Below, in pieces: positions 25,047 through 35,200 of a stretch of 64,000 nucleotides of DNA (position 1 is the first letter of the stretch; every line of letters starts with the position of its first letter). The translations under genes and the position numbers were made by a program. The DNA is from JAEXOD01 sp964652025. GTDB taxonomy: Bacteria > Bacteroidota > Ignavibacteria > Ignavibacteriales > Melioribacteraceae. Below the pieces are notes generated by a model, which worked only from the letters and a program-made list of their open reading frames with translations, was not told where the DNA came from and searched no databases. Location: assembly GCA_964652025.1 (NCBI GenBank), contig CAZYZX010000007.1:1-64000 (forward strand), written 5' to 3'.

Positions 25047-25571
25047 ATTAGTCAAGAATACCGAGTAAACAATGAAATTAAGTCCCCACAAGTTCGCTTA
25101 ATAGATAGCGATGGAACACAATTAGGGATAGTAACAATACGAGAAGCATTAGAGAAAGCGGAAGCAAAACATTTAGATTTAGTAGAGATAGCTCCGCAAG
25201 CGCAACCACCGGTTTGCAAAATAATAGATTTTGGTAAGTTTACGTACGAGCTGCAGAAGAAAGAGAAAATGCAGAAGAAAAAGCAGCATGTAACGGTATT
25301 AAAAGAAATAAGGTTGCACCCTAATACAGATACACATGATTTTAAGTTTAAGGCAAGACATGCTATGGGATTTTTAGAAGATGGTGATAAAGTAAAAGTA
25401 TCTGTAGTATTTAAGGGAAGAGAGTTAGCATATACAGAACATGGCGAAGAATTATTAAAAGAATTTATAGAAGAAGTAAAAGATTATGGTAAAGTGGAGC
25501 AAGAGATAAAATTTGAAGGCAGAACAATGCATATGATTTTAGCTCCACAAAAAACAAAAAAGAAAAAATAG
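25047..25571 (+). CDS. infC: Translation initiation factor IF-3 (ATT start codon)
   Basis: A 174-residue factor that binds the 30S subunit and checks initiation codons. The frame runs back from the first internal ATG at 25269 through the IF-3 N domain (EYRVNNEIKSPQVRLIDSDG, then GIVTIREALEKAEAKHLDLVEIAP and PPVCKIIDFGKF) to ATT at 25047. The two codons before that are TAA and TAG, so ATT is the first possible codon and no ATG or GTG gives a full-length protein. GAGAGG at 25035-25040 is correctly spaced before it. An AUU start is the known basis of infC autoregulation in E. coli. thrS ends 11 bases upstream. Confidence 0.95.
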   Translation: MSQEYRVNNEIKSPQVRLIDSDGTQLGIVTIREALEKAEAKHLDLVEIAPQAQPPVCKIIDFGKFTYELQKKEKMQKKKQHVTVLKEIRLHPNTDTHDFKFKARHAMGFLEDGDKVKVSVVFKGRELAYTEHGEELLKEFIEEVKDYGKVEQEIKFEGRTMHMILAPQKTKKKK

Positions 25572-25581
25572 AGGTTATTAA

Positions 25582-25773
25582 ATGCCAAAAATGAAAAGCA
25601 ACAGAGGAGCCGCCAAGACATTTAAGTTAACCGGTTCCGGTAAGGTAAAAAGGCACAAAGCATATTGTGCGCACATACTTACAAAAAAGACTACGAAGAG
25701 AAAAAGAAACTTACGTAAGTCTACTTTAGTTAGCGACGCAGATGTTCGCAGAGTAAAAATAATGATTCAATAA
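25582..25773 (+). CDS. rpmI: 50S ribosomal protein L35
   Basis: A 63-residue, very basic ribosomal protein starting MPKMKSNRGAAKTFKLTGSGKVKRHKAYCAHILTKK, the usual L35 pattern and length (quoted here only as a type; key residues are K3, K5, R8 and the late KRKRNLR). It starts ten bases after infC with GAGG before the ATG, and is followed by rplT. Confidence 0.96.
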   Translation: MPKMKSNRGAAKTFKLTGSGKVKRHKAYCAHILTKKTTKRKRNLRKSTLVSDADVRRVKIMIQ

Positions 25774-25797
25774 TTAACAATTAAAGGAAGTTAAACA

Positions 25798-26145
25798 ATG
25801 CCTAGATCAAAAAACAAAGTAGCATCCAAACAAAGAAGGAAGAAGCTACTAAAGATGGCGAAGGGCTACTGGGGCGCCCGTAGCAACGTACTTACCGTTG
25901 CCAAGCACCATGTGGAAAAAGCATTACTACATGCTTACAGAGATAGAAAAACTAAAAAACGTTTATTTAGACAGCTTTGGATTGTTAGAATTAATGCTGC
26001 CGCAAGAGAAAACGGTACAACTTATAGCAGATTAATTGATGCTATGAACAAAAAAGGTTTAGAAATTAACCGTAAGGTTCTTGCTAACTTAGCAACTGAA
26101 AATCCTAATGCATTTGCAGATATAGTAAAATTTGTAATGAACTAA
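25798..26145 (+). CDS. rplT: 50S ribosomal protein L20
   Basis: A 115-residue large-subunit assembly protein. Typical segments are RRKKLLKMAKGYWGARSN, AYRDRKTKKRLFRQLWIVRI and the NAAARENGTTYSRLIDAM region. Length is normal. AAAGGAAG precedes the ATG. In other bacteria L20 represses its own operon by binding mRNA; no leader copying the rRNA site was identified here. Confidence 0.97.
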   Translation: MPRSKNKVASKQRRKKLLKMAKGYWGARSNVLTVAKHHVEKALLHAYRDRKTKKRLFRQLWIVRINAAARENGTTYSRLIDAMNKKGLEINRKVLANLATENPNAFADIVKFVMN

Positions 26146-26152
26146 TTTTATT

Positions 26153-26210
26153 TACCCCTAAGCGGCGCAATAATTCTTACATTTTGTTCGTTTAGGGGTA
26201 TATTTATTTT
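26153..26210 (+). terminator. Hairpin between rplT and pheS, terminator or attenuator
   Basis: TACCCCTAA (26153-26161) pairs exactly with TTAGGGGTA (26192-26200) around a 30-base loop, followed by TATTTATTTT. The long loop and interrupted T tract make it weaker than the other terminators here. Its place before pheS would suit partial termination. Confidence 0.55.
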
Positions 26211-26232
26211 AAATATCTTTTACGAGATAACA

Positions 26233-27222
26233 ATGCGAGAGAAAATATTACAAGCAGAAAAAGACTTTTATGATGAGCTTAATAAGGTAACCGATCTTAA
26301 GGACTTAGAGGAATTAAGGATAAAATTTTTAAGCAGAAAAGGAATAATTTCTCAGTTATTCGAAGAGTTTAAATCGGTATCTGGAGAAGTTAAGCGCGAT
26401 GTAGGGAAGATATTAAATTCATTAAAAAATAATTGCAACATAAGTTTTGAAGAGCTAAAAGCTAAGCTTGAGGCTAAGGAAGTTTCTGGCGGTCCTAAAA
26501 TAGATTTAACTTTGCCAGAGTATGAAAAAGAATATGGCAGCCCGCATATTCTTATACAAACCTTAAACGAAATTAAGGGAATTTTTAAAAATCTTGGTTT
26601 TTCTGTTTATGAAGGACCAGAATTGGAATCTGATTATAACAATTTTGAAGCATTAAACTTTCCGGATGACCACCCGGCAAGAGATATGCAAGATACATTT
26701 TTTATTAATAATAAATTTTTATTACGAACACATACATCACCAGTACAAATTAGATTAATGCAAAGCAAAAAACCACCTTTACGCGCAATTATGCCGGGTA
26801 AGGTGTATCGCAACGAAGCTGTAAGCGCTAAAAGTTATTGTTTGTTCCATCAAGTAGAAGGTTTATACGTAGATAAAGATGTAACTTTTAGTGAGCTTAA
26901 AGCTACTTTAGTTTATTTTGCTAAGCAGTTATACGGTCAAGATTTAGTATATAGATTTCGTCCAAGCTTTTTCCCGTTTACAGAGCCAAGTGCAGAAATG
27001 GATATTTGGTGGCAACCAAAAGGGAAGGAGGGACGTTGGTTAGAAATTTTAGGTTGTGGAATGGTAGACCCTAACGTTTTGCGTAATGTTGGTATAGACC
27101 CAGAAGAATATACCGGTTATGCATTTGGAATGGGTGTTGAAAGAATGACATTAAGAAAATATGGTATTTCTGATATTAGAACACTATTTGATAACGATCT
27201 TCGCTTTTTAAAGCAATTTTAA
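26233..27222 (+). CDS. pheS: Phenylalanyl-tRNA synthetase alpha chain
   Basis: A 329-residue catalytic subunit. It has the N-terminal coiled coil (about 1-85), HPARDMQDTFF, LLRTHTSPVQIR, the class II motif 2 region YRNEAVSAKSYCLFHQVEGLYVD, RFRPSFFPFTEPSAEMD, and the glycine-rich YAFGMGVERMTLRKYGI motif 3. Length is normal. It is followed 16 bases later by pheT. Confidence 0.97.
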   Translation: MREKILQAEKDFYDELNKVTDLKDLEELRIKFLSRKGIISQLFEEFKSVSGEVKRDVGKILNSLKNNCNISFEELKAKLEAKEVSGGPKIDLTLPEYEKEYGSPHILIQTLNEIKGIFKNLGFSVYEGPELESDYNNFEALNFPDDHPARDMQDTFFINNKFLLRTHTSPVQIRLMQSKKPPLRAIMPGKVYRNEAVSAKSYCLFHQVEGLYVDKDVTFSELKATLVYFAKQLYGQDLVYRFRPSFFPFTEPSAEMDIWWQPKGKEGRWLEILGCGMVDPNVLRNVGIDPEEYTGYAFGMGVERMTLRKYGISDIRTLFDNDLRFLKQF

Positions 27223-27238
27223 TTTAGGAGATTACAAG

Positions 27239-29644
27239 TTGAAAGTTTCGCTAAATTGGTTAAATGAATACGTAGATATAAAAAACATACCAGCTTCTGA
27301 AATAGCCGAAAAGCTTTCTAAATGCGGCTTAGAAGTTGAAGAAATGGTAAATAATTACGAAAAGTATAACAATATAGTAGTTGGATACGTTAAGGAAAGT
27401 AGTAAGCATCCAAATGCAGATAAGTTAAGTGTTTGCCTTGTTACGGATGGTAAAGATGATTATAAAGTTGTGTGTGGTGCGCCAAATGTAAAAGCTGGTC
27501 AAAAGGTTCCTTTTGCCAAATTGGGTGCGATTATTCCTAAAGGTAATTTTGAAATTAAAAAAGCTAAAATACGTGGTGAAGAATCTTTTGGAATGATTTG
27601 CGCAGAAGACGAATTAGATTTAAGCGATGACCACAGCGGAATAATGGTTTTACCAGAAAATTTAGAAGTAGGTGCTAATTTTGCAGAAGCGATGGGAATT
27701 GCAGATGTGGAATTGGAGATTTCTATTACACCAAACAGAAGCGATGCTTTAAGTCACTTTGGCGTAGCAAGGGATTTAGCTGCTTTATATAATTTGGAAT
27801 TTAAGAGACCTGAATTTGAACTACCAAAAGTTGATAAAAAAACATCAGATGTTGCCAAAGTTTATATTGAAGATGCTGATTTATGCCCAAGATACGTTGC
27901 TAAAGTTGTAGAAGGGGTTACTATTAAAGAATCTCCAGAGTGGTTAAAGCAAAGATTAAAAGCTGTTGGCTTAAGACCAATAAACAACGTTGTGGATGTT
28001 ACAAATTTTATTTTATATGAAATTGGTCAACCACTTCACGCATTCGATTTGGACATGTTAAGTGAAAAGACAATTATTGTTAAACGCGCCGGAAACATAC
28101 AAAAAATTACAACATTAGATAGTAAAGAACGAAACTTAACACCAGATGACTTATTAATATGCGATAAAGAAAAGCCTGTTGCAGTTGCTGGTGTTATGGG
28201 TGGCGAGAATAGCGAAGTTACAGCTAAAACCACAAATATATTAATAGAAAGTGCATATTTTAACCCTTCATCTATTAGAAAAACAAGCAAAAGACTTGGT
28301 TTATCTAGCGATTCATCTTATAGATTTGAGCGCGGTTGCGACCCAAACATTACCCGCTATGCTGCAGAGCGTGCCGCTTATTTAATTCAACTTGTTGCTG
28401 GTGGCACTATTTTAGATGGTGTAATTGATGTTTATCCTAAAGTAATTGAGCCAAAAACTACTTTTTTACGTTATAATAGACTTAATAAAATTTTAGGTTT
28501 TGATATTCCAAAAGAAAAAGCGGAGCTAATTTTAATTAAATTAGGTTTTGTTATTACAGAAAAGACAGAAGAAAAAATGATGGTAACAATTCCTACTTTT
28601 AGACCTGATGTTGAACGCGAAATAGATTTAATAGAAGAAGTAGCACGAATTTTTGGATATGATAATATACCCGAAGTTGATAAAATAAGCATTTTATTAG
28701 ATGAAAAAGTAGACCAATCTGCTTTTAACGATAATTTGCGTACATTAATGTGTGGAATGGGATTTTACGAAATTGTTACAAATAGTTTATTAAACGAAAA
28801 AGTAGCAAATAGTTTTGGTAAACCAATAAAAATGTTTAATCCTTTAAGTTCAGAAATGTCTCATTTGCGTCCTACATTAATTCCTGGTGGATTAGTAACA
28901 GTAGCAAATAATTTAAAGGTTAGGCAGAAAAATTTAAAACTTTTTGAAATAGGTCATGTGTTTGAAAGGTTGCACGATGGCGAGCTAAATGATTTTAGTG
29001 ATTTTACAGAATATGATAAAATAAATTTATTGCTAACTGGTAAAAGCAAAGAGTCTGTTTGGTACGAAAAAGATAAATTTTTTGATTTTTATGACCTAAA
29101 AGGGTATGTAAAACAAATATTTCTAAAATTTTCACTTGATATTTTCAAAAATGATTTGTATTATTTTACTAACGAATTATTTTGGGAATATGGATTTAAA
29201 GTAGAGATAGATGGAAAAGTTTTAGGAATAGGTGGAAAGCTTAAAAAAGAAATATTGCAGATGTTTGAAATAGATCAAGATGTGTATAACTTTGAGATAA
29301 ATCTAGATTTTATAAAAAATATAAAAGTAAAAGAAAGAAATTTTAAGGAATTAAATAAATATCCATCGGTTTATAGAGATTTTGCATTTGTACTAGATAA
29401 AAATATTGAATATATTACAGTTATAAAAACAATCCAAAAAGGAAGTTCGAAACTTTTAAAGGATGTAAAATTGTTTGATATATTTGAGAGTGATAGTTTA
29501 GGAAAAGATAAAAGAAGTTTAGCGTTTCAGTTAGAGTATTTAGCAGAAGAAAGGACACTAACAGAGGAAGAAGTAGAAAAAGACTTTTGGAATGCAATAG
29601 AATATGTTAAAAAAGAATTAAATGCTGAGTTAAGAGGAAAGTAA
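27239..29644 (+). CDS. pheT: Phenylalanyl-tRNA synthetase beta chain
   Basis: An 801-residue subunit. Order of parts: an N-terminal OB-fold tRNA-binding domain (about 40-150), B3/B4 editing region (CPRYVAKVVEG, VVDVTNFILYEIGQPLHAFD), B5 domain, the class II-like core, and a C-terminal FDX anticodon-binding domain (KYPSVYRDFAFVLD, LFDIFES). Length is normal. The start is TTG at 27239 after AGGAG, and no ATG precedes it in frame. Together with PheS it forms the heterotetramer. Confidence 0.96.
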   Translation: MKVSLNWLNEYVDIKNIPASEIAEKLSKCGLEVEEMVNNYEKYNNIVVGYVKESSKHPNADKLSVCLVTDGKDDYKVVCGAPNVKAGQKVPFAKLGAIIPKGNFEIKKAKIRGEESFGMICAEDELDLSDDHSGIMVLPENLEVGANFAEAMGIADVELEISITPNRSDALSHFGVARDLAALYNLEFKRPEFELPKVDKKTSDVAKVYIEDADLCPRYVAKVVEGVTIKESPEWLKQRLKAVGLRPINNVVDVTNFILYEIGQPLHAFDLDMLSEKTIIVKRAGNIQKITTLDSKERNLTPDDLLICDKEKPVAVAGVMGGENSEVTAKTTNILIESAYFNPSSIRKTSKRLGLSSDSSYRFERGCDPNITRYAAERAAYLIQLVAGGTILDGVIDVYPKVIEPKTTFLRYNRLNKILGFDIPKEKAELILIKLGFVITEKTEEKMMVTIPTFRPDVEREIDLIEEVARIFGYDNIPEVDKISILLDEKVDQSAFNDNLRTLMCGMGFYEIVTNSLLNEKVANSFGKPIKMFNPLSSEMSHLRPTLIPGGLVTVANNLKVRQKNLKLFEIGHVFERLHDGELNDFSDFTEYDKINLLLTGKSKESVWYEKDKFFDFYDLKGYVKQIFLKFSLDIFKNDLYYFTNELFWEYGFKVEIDGKVLGIGGKLKKEILQMFEIDQDVYNFEINLDFIKNIKVKERNFKELNKYPSVYRDFAFVLDKNIEYITVIKTIQKGSSKLLKDVKLFDIFESDSLGKDKRSLAFQLEYLAEERTLTEEEVEKDFWNAIEYVKKELNAELRGK

Positions 29645-29645
29645 A

Positions 29646-29960
29646 TTGTCTGAATCGACAAAATTTGAAACTTTTTTTGATGAATTAAGTGCTTTAGAAA
29701 AACAAGTTTATTTACTAAAGCGCAAGCATGACGAGCTTAAAAAATATAAAGAAGATAATAAGCAACGTATTGCAGAATTAGAAAAAGAGAACAAACTTTT
29801 AAAGTTAAGAGTAGAAGAGTTAGAGGAAAAACTAAAAAGTGGAAATTTTGTTGATGGAAGATATTTAGAAGATTTATTTAGTGGATTTGAAGAAAAAGAA
29901 AAGTTTAAAAAACGAATAGATGAATTAATACAGAAAGTGGACGACCACTTAAGTTCTTAG
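29646..29960 (+). CDS. Coiled-coil protein next to zapA
   Basis: A 104-residue protein that is almost entirely heptad coiled coil (about 5-65: LEKQVYLLKRKHDELKKY, then ELEKENKLLKLRVEELEEKL), with an acidic-basic tail. The start is TTG at 29646, immediately after the pheT stop codon, so translation is probably coupled. Size, structure and position directly before zapA suggest a ZapB-like or ZapA-partner division protein, but this is inference from context. Confidence 0.75.
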   Translation: MSESTKFETFFDELSALEKQVYLLKRKHDELKKYKEDNKQRIAELEKENKLLKLRVEELEEKLKSGNFVDGRYLEDLFSGFEEKEKFKKRIDELIQKVDDHLSS

Positions 29961-29990
29961 AAAATAATGTAAGTACGTGGTTCGGAAAAA

Positions 29991-30287
29991 ATGACTAATA
30001 AGAAAAAGCTTAAAGTAAATATATTTGGAAAAGAATACGCTTTATTAGTAGAAAATGAAGAAATAGCGTTGGAATTAACTAAATATGTAAATAATATATT
30101 TGAAGAAACACAAAGAGATTTGTCTGATCAACCTAGAGAAACGATAGCAGTAATAGCTGCGTTGAATATAGCGTACGAATTGTTCGTTGAAAAAAATGAG
30201 TACAGAGAGTTCAAGGTACAGGCAATTGACCGAATAAAAAAGATTAAGCTTCTTCTTACCGAGTCAAATAATTCCGAAACCTCGTAA
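29991..30287 (+). CDS. zapA: Cell division protein ZapA
   Basis: A 98-residue Z-ring associated protein. It begins KKLKVNIFGKEYALLVENEE, matching the ZapA start of a beta strand pair, then EIALELTKYVNNIFEE and a C-terminal helix with IAVIAALNIAYELF that forms the coiled-coil dimer. Length is normal. GGAAAA precedes the ATG. It lies between a coiled-coil gene and a structured RNA, then rny. Confidence 0.88.
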   Translation: MTNKKKLKVNIFGKEYALLVENEEIALELTKYVNNIFEETQRDLSDQPRETIAVIAALNIAYELFVEKNEYREFKVQAIDRIKKIKLLLTESNNSETS

Positions 30288-30289
30288 AA

Positions 30290-30490
30290 ATTTTAGCCGT
30301 ACCGTCGAAGTACTAAATAAAGAACTGTTAATATAAAAACCATAGGGTTTTTGACTTGCGGTGCGTTTACAGGCCAGCTCCCTTATAGGGTTTGCCTTAG
30401 TGGCAACTTGGAAGTAAAAAGCATCGGGCAAATTCCCACACTGTGTGGATCGGGTTCTTTTATGATGTACTATCGCACGGCACGGCATTA
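30290..30490 (+). ncRNA. ssrS: Structured RNA between zapA and rny, probable 6S RNA
   Basis: About 200 bases with no convincing coding frame but strong secondary structure. The ends pair in a long closing stem: GCCGTACCGTCGAAGTAC (30296-30313) with 30467-30486 (GTAC-TATCG-CACGG-CACGGC), broken only by single-base bulges. Inside it AAAGAAC/GTTCTTT forms the next stem, then TTGC-GGTGC with GCATC-GG-GCAA, and small hairpins CCCTTATAGGG, TTGCC/GGCAA and CCACA/TGTGG near a large internal bulge. Length and one-long-hairpin shape fit 6S RNA, which binds RNA polymerase. In enterobacteria ssrS is also next to zapA. The identity is inferred from these points. Confidence 0.72.
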
Positions 30491-30510
30491 ATTACTTTTA
30501 CGGAGGAAAA

Positions 30511-32070
30511 ATGGAAATATTGACGATAATAATTATTTTAGTTGTTGCAGTTGTTTTTTTAGGCATTGGATGGTTATTAGGTTCAAAAATAGGGCCTAAT
30601 AATATAAAAGCTGCTGAAGAGCGTGCTAAACAAATTATTGAAGATGCTGAAAAAGAAGCTAAAAACATTAAAAAAGAAAAACTTTTAGAAGTTAAAGACG
30701 AATGGTTAAAGAAAAAGCAAGAATTTGATAATGATGTAAATCAAAGGAAGCAAAAGTTAGCTACTTTAGAACGTCAAGTTGAGAAAAAAGAAGAAGATGT
30801 TTTAAAGAAAGCAGAGTCTTTAGCTCAGAAAGAAAAGGAATATCAAAAGCTTGAAGCTGAAATCAAAAAACGTTCTGATGAATTAGACCAAAAGCAAACA
30901 ATTTTAGACCAAAAAATTAAAGAACAAACCGAAAAGCTTGAAAAAATAGCTGGTTTAACTGCAGAGGATGCCAAAAAAATGTTAATTGATAGTATGATTA
31001 ACAAGGCAAAATCTGAAGCAGCCCAACAGTTAAAAGAAATTAGAGACAACTATAAATTAGACGCTAAAAAGGAAGCGCAGAAGATAATTGTTCAAGCTAT
31101 TCAAAGAACTGCTGTAGACCACTCTGTAGAATCTACAGTTTCGGTTGTTCAAATACAAAATGATGAAATGAAGGGAAGAATAATTGGTAGAGAAGGACGT
31201 AATATTCGTGCTTTTGAAGCCGCAACCGGAGTTGATGTTATTGTAGATGACACTCCAGAAGCTGTTATTCTTTCTGCTTTTGACCAATTTAGAAGAGAAA
31301 TTGCTAGAATATCTTTAGAAAGACTTATTGCAGATGGTAGAATACACCCTGCGCGCATTGAAGAAGTTGTTCAAAAAGTACAAAGCGAGCTTGAAGAAGA
31401 AATCCAAAGAGAAGGTGAAAACACTTTAATTCAACTTGGTTTGCATGGCATGCACCCAGAGTTGGTTAAATACGTTGGTAAGATGAAATATCGTAGTAGT
31501 TATGGTCAAAATCTTTTACAGCACAGTATAGAGGTTGCATATTTAACAGGAGTTTTAGCTAGTGAAGTTGGTTTAGACCCAGTAATTGCTAAAAAAGCCG
31601 GTTTATTGCACGATATTGGTAAAACTTTAGATAAAGCTGTGGAAGGTCCTCACGCACTGCTTGGTTATGAATTGTGTAAGAAATATAAAGAGCATCCAAT
31701 AGTTGTTAACGCAGTTGGTAGCCACCACGAAGATATAGAAATGGAACACCCAATTGCTGCATTAGTTCAAGCTGCAGATGCTATTAGTGGTGCAAGACCG
31801 GGCGCAAGACGTGAACCTCTTGAAAGTTACGTTAAACGTTTGGAAAACTTAGAAAACTTAGCTCAATCTTTTGAAGGTGTTGCTAAAACTTATGCAATAC
31901 AAGCAGGTAGAGAAATTAGAGTGGTTGTTGAACCTGATAAAATTGATGATGCTGTAGCAGATCAGTTGGCTTATGATATAGCTCAAAAAATTCAGGAAGA
32001 AATGGAATATCCTGGACAAATTAAAGTTACTGTTATTAGAGAAGTTAGAAAAATTAGTTATGCTAAGTAA
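30511..32070 (+). CDS. rny: Ribonuclease Y
   Basis: A 519-residue membrane-anchored endoribonuclease that starts mRNA decay. It has an N-terminal transmembrane helix (about 3-25), a long charged coiled coil (about 30-190), a KH domain (GRIIGREGRNIRAFEAATGVD), and an HD domain with LLHDIGK and GSHHEDIEME metal ligands, and a normal C terminus. GGAGG lies seven bases before the ATG. It is probably transcribed separately or read through from the upstream RNA region. Confidence 0.96.
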   Translation: MEILTIIIILVVAVVFLGIGWLLGSKIGPNNIKAAEERAKQIIEDAEKEAKNIKKEKLLEVKDEWLKKKQEFDNDVNQRKQKLATLERQVEKKEEDVLKKAESLAQKEKEYQKLEAEIKKRSDELDQKQTILDQKIKEQTEKLEKIAGLTAEDAKKMLIDSMINKAKSEAAQQLKEIRDNYKLDAKKEAQKIIVQAIQRTAVDHSVESTVSVVQIQNDEMKGRIIGREGRNIRAFEAATGVDVIVDDTPEAVILSAFDQFRREIARISLERLIADGRIHPARIEEVVQKVQSELEEEIQREGENTLIQLGLHGMHPELVKYVGKMKYRSSYGQNLLQHSIEVAYLTGVLASEVGLDPVIAKKAGLLHDIGKTLDKAVEGPHALLGYELCKKYKEHPIVVNAVGSHHEDIEMEHPIAALVQAADAISGARPGARREPLESYVKRLENLENLAQSFEGVAKTYAIQAGREIRVVVEPDKIDDAVADQLAYDIAQKIQEEMEYPGQIKVTVIREVRKISYAK

Positions 32071-32095
32071 TTTTTATTAAAATTCTAATAAATTA

Positions 32096-32127
32096 AATCC
32101 CCGATTATTAGGTCGGGGATTTTTTTT
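32096..32127 (+). terminator. Terminator after rny
   Basis: AATCCCCGA pairs with TCGGGGATT around an 8-base loop, followed by a run of T. Confidence 0.92.
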
Positions 32128-32171
32128 ATCTTAACTTATTAAAATTAAATAAATAGTTACATCATTATAAT

Positions 32172-32208
32172 AAAAAAATAATCCCCATCAATTAGATGGG
32201 GATTATTG
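32172..32208 (-). terminator. Terminator after the C25 protease gene
   Basis: AATAATCCCCATC pairs exactly with GATGGGGATTATT around AATTA. On the minus strand it is followed by a T run, 25 bases beyond the stop codon. Confidence 0.9.
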
Positions 32209-32232
32209 TAAATATATACTATTAAAAAGCAA

Positions 32233-35200
32233 TTATTTAATAAGCATCATTTTCTTAATACTGCTAAAATTACCAGCTTCCATTTTATAGTAATAAATTC
32301 CACTGCTTAAATTACTTGCATTAAAGTTTACTTGATGATAGCCAGCTACAAGCTCTTGATTAATTAGTTCTGCAACAATTTGTCCTAATGTGTTAAATAC
32401 TTTAATATTAACATAAGATTTAATAGGCAATGTGAAATTTATTGTTGTACTTGGGTTAAATGGGTTAGGATAATTTTGGGATAGACTAAAATTAGTTGGT
32501 GTTAATTCTACTTCTATAGTTTTAGAATAGTGAACAGTTCCATCAAAATCAAGCTGTTTTAATCTATAACTAACAATATTGTTATTAGCGTTATTAATAA
32601 TATCTGCAAAAAAGTAGTTTTGTTTTTCTGTTGTAGTTCCTTTTCCTTTAATAAACCCAATTTTATCCCAATTATTGTTTAGGTTGCGCTCAATTTCAAA
32701 TCCGCTATTGTTTGTTTCTGTTGCAGTAGACCAAGTTAAATTAACAATGTTATTATTAATACTTGCATTAAAACTAACTAATTCAACAGGAATCATATTA
32801 CCAACTGTTAATTTTACAGGGATTAGCTTTACAGGTTGATTTGGGTCGTTAGATTTAATTTTAAGGTCTAATGAATATAAACCGTCTTCAAGTCCATTTG
32901 TGTTTATATTTAAATTTATTTTAGCGCTAACGCCATTATAAATAGTTGCTGCAATATTATTCATAAACAACCATTCAGGTTCTGCACTAATTTTAACAGC
33001 TAAATTAGGTTTAACATAGTTTGCATCTTTAACAATTTGTAAACCAACAGTACCAGTAGCATTTTCAATTCCAACTGTAGCAGAGTTTAATGTTGTGGTG
33101 CAATCGTTATAATAGAACATAATTTTACCACTTGAGTAAAGAACTACTTGGAAGTTTAAGGTGCCAGTTCCGGAGTATTTACTCCAATTATAATATTGTA
33201 CTATAAATTTATTTCCTTCGGTTTTATAAAATACTTTACCAGTTGTTTTGCCATCTAAATCGTCCCAGAAAGGAGCTATATAATTATTTGGTGCAGCACT
33301 ATTTGGAATAGCAGCATTAGTAAAAGAGCTACCACTTGGCAAAATAAAGGTTAAAAATCCATTAGAGCTAACATAAACGGTAGAATAAATATTACCATAA
33401 AACTTAAAATTCATACCCATGTTAATAGTGGTATAACCTTCATCTTTGGCAGAGTATGTACTAGTTGCAATCCAATTAGTAGCTTCGGTACCTGTAGTAG
33501 AGATATCGTTCCACTCGTAAGCAGGTCCATTTTGTGCGTCGCTATCAATCCATTTATAACCAAAGCTATCTGGTCCGCCACTTCCTTTAATACTTATACC
33601 GCCCGTTTCTAATGGGTTCTCTTTGCTTTCTTCTACTTTGTTATTATTAATTACAGGAGTAATTTTTAATGAAACTGATTTATTTGGGAAAGTAGAGTTA
33701 GCAGTTTCTACAGTAAATGTTAAAGTAGAAGGATTAGTTGAGGAGTTGGAAATAATTAAAGAGTCATTTTTTACAATGCCTGAAAGCAGATTATAAGCAA
33801 AACTATCTGGCGTACATGTTAAATAAGGGGCACTAAGTGTTGTTCCACTTGCAACGTTAGACATTAAAGAAATATTACCCCAAATATCGCGTGATTTTAT
33901 AGCAAAATAATAAGTAGTATTAAAATTTAAGTTATTAAATGTGTAAGATTTAGGAGAGCCAAAAACATCACCTTCGCCAGAAAGTAAAATTGATTGGGCA
34001 TTAGCAAAATCATTATCGTTATTAATTGGGCTTGTAGAGAAGCGTAAATCGTAACCCATTACGCCACCAATAGAAGAATCTGATGGAGCAGACCAAGTAA
34101 CAAGAATTTCGCTACTAGTTGGGTTTAATACATTAAGATCTGTAATAGTAGTTGGTGGTGTAGTATCTGGGAAAAGCCCAAAAGTTAGTTTGGTCATTGG
34201 GTCTCCAAAAATGTGGAATTGTTCCATCATTTTTAATCCTTCGCCCGTACTGCCGCCATTAACATCCATTCCATACATTAAACCGCTAAAGCAAACTCCA
34301 CCCACAGTCATTTTTTGTCTTGTGGTTAACAATTCCATTGCGTGATATTGCATATCGCAAGGCGGCACCCAACTAGCGTTAGTGGTAGAACCATAAACTG
34401 CTATAGCGCCTTTAGGATTATTTAAATCACCTGCACGTAACCAAGCTTCTTCCATACATTCTGTTAAAGTAAAATTACCATTTAAGCAAGCAACGTCAAA
34501 AACGAAAGGATTTTTATATCCATTGCTTAAAGAGTTAATTAATGTAGTGCTATAACCTGTAGTACCCCAAGAAGTACCAGAGCCGTGACCAATATAGTTT
34601 ATTACACTTCTACCTTCATTTAAATTTGTTGTTACTGTGGTGCTAGAAGCGCCTGGGTCGTAAACTTGGTCTACGCTTGTAAAATGCATGTTATTTAAAA
34701 ACATTGTACGCAATAAATTTGCACGTTGCCAATCGGTTGGGGTGCCTTCATCGCTTGCAACTCCCATTCCTTTTAAGTACCAACCAGCATTAGCACCTGT
34801 AAAAGGTTCATCTTCATATTTTCTTATTTTTTCAAAAATATAGGCTAAGTTAGCAGCGGATTTTGGAGAAATGCGTCCAATAAAAGCATCTGGGTAAGCA
34901 TCGTTACCAGCTAATTTAACATAGCATGGGTCGCTTGGGGCAGATTCGTAATTACCAAGTAAATAAGGAATTTCTGCGGCTTCTCCAACTAAAATTATGT
35001 ATGTTACACTGCCATCACTATTATAAAGGTTTTGTATATAAGATTTTATTGCATTTGCTCCACTTCCTGTTTCGGTTGGATACTTTGCCTTTATTGTTGG
35101 AATTCCTTTACTAATTTTCCAATTGTAAAATGTATTTACTTCGTTTTCGTAATTTTGATAATAGATAATTAATAATTTACCCGGCTCTGGAATAAAATTA

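Noticed and set aside
25269..25571. A shorter infC beginning at the first ATG
   Set aside because: It would lack the IF-3 N domain that is encoded in frame immediately upstream from ATT 25047.
30264..30488. A 74-codon minus-strand frame over the zapA-rny gap
   Set aside because: The interval is explained by strong RNA pairing, and the frame overlaps the end of zapA and has no recognisable family or start signal.
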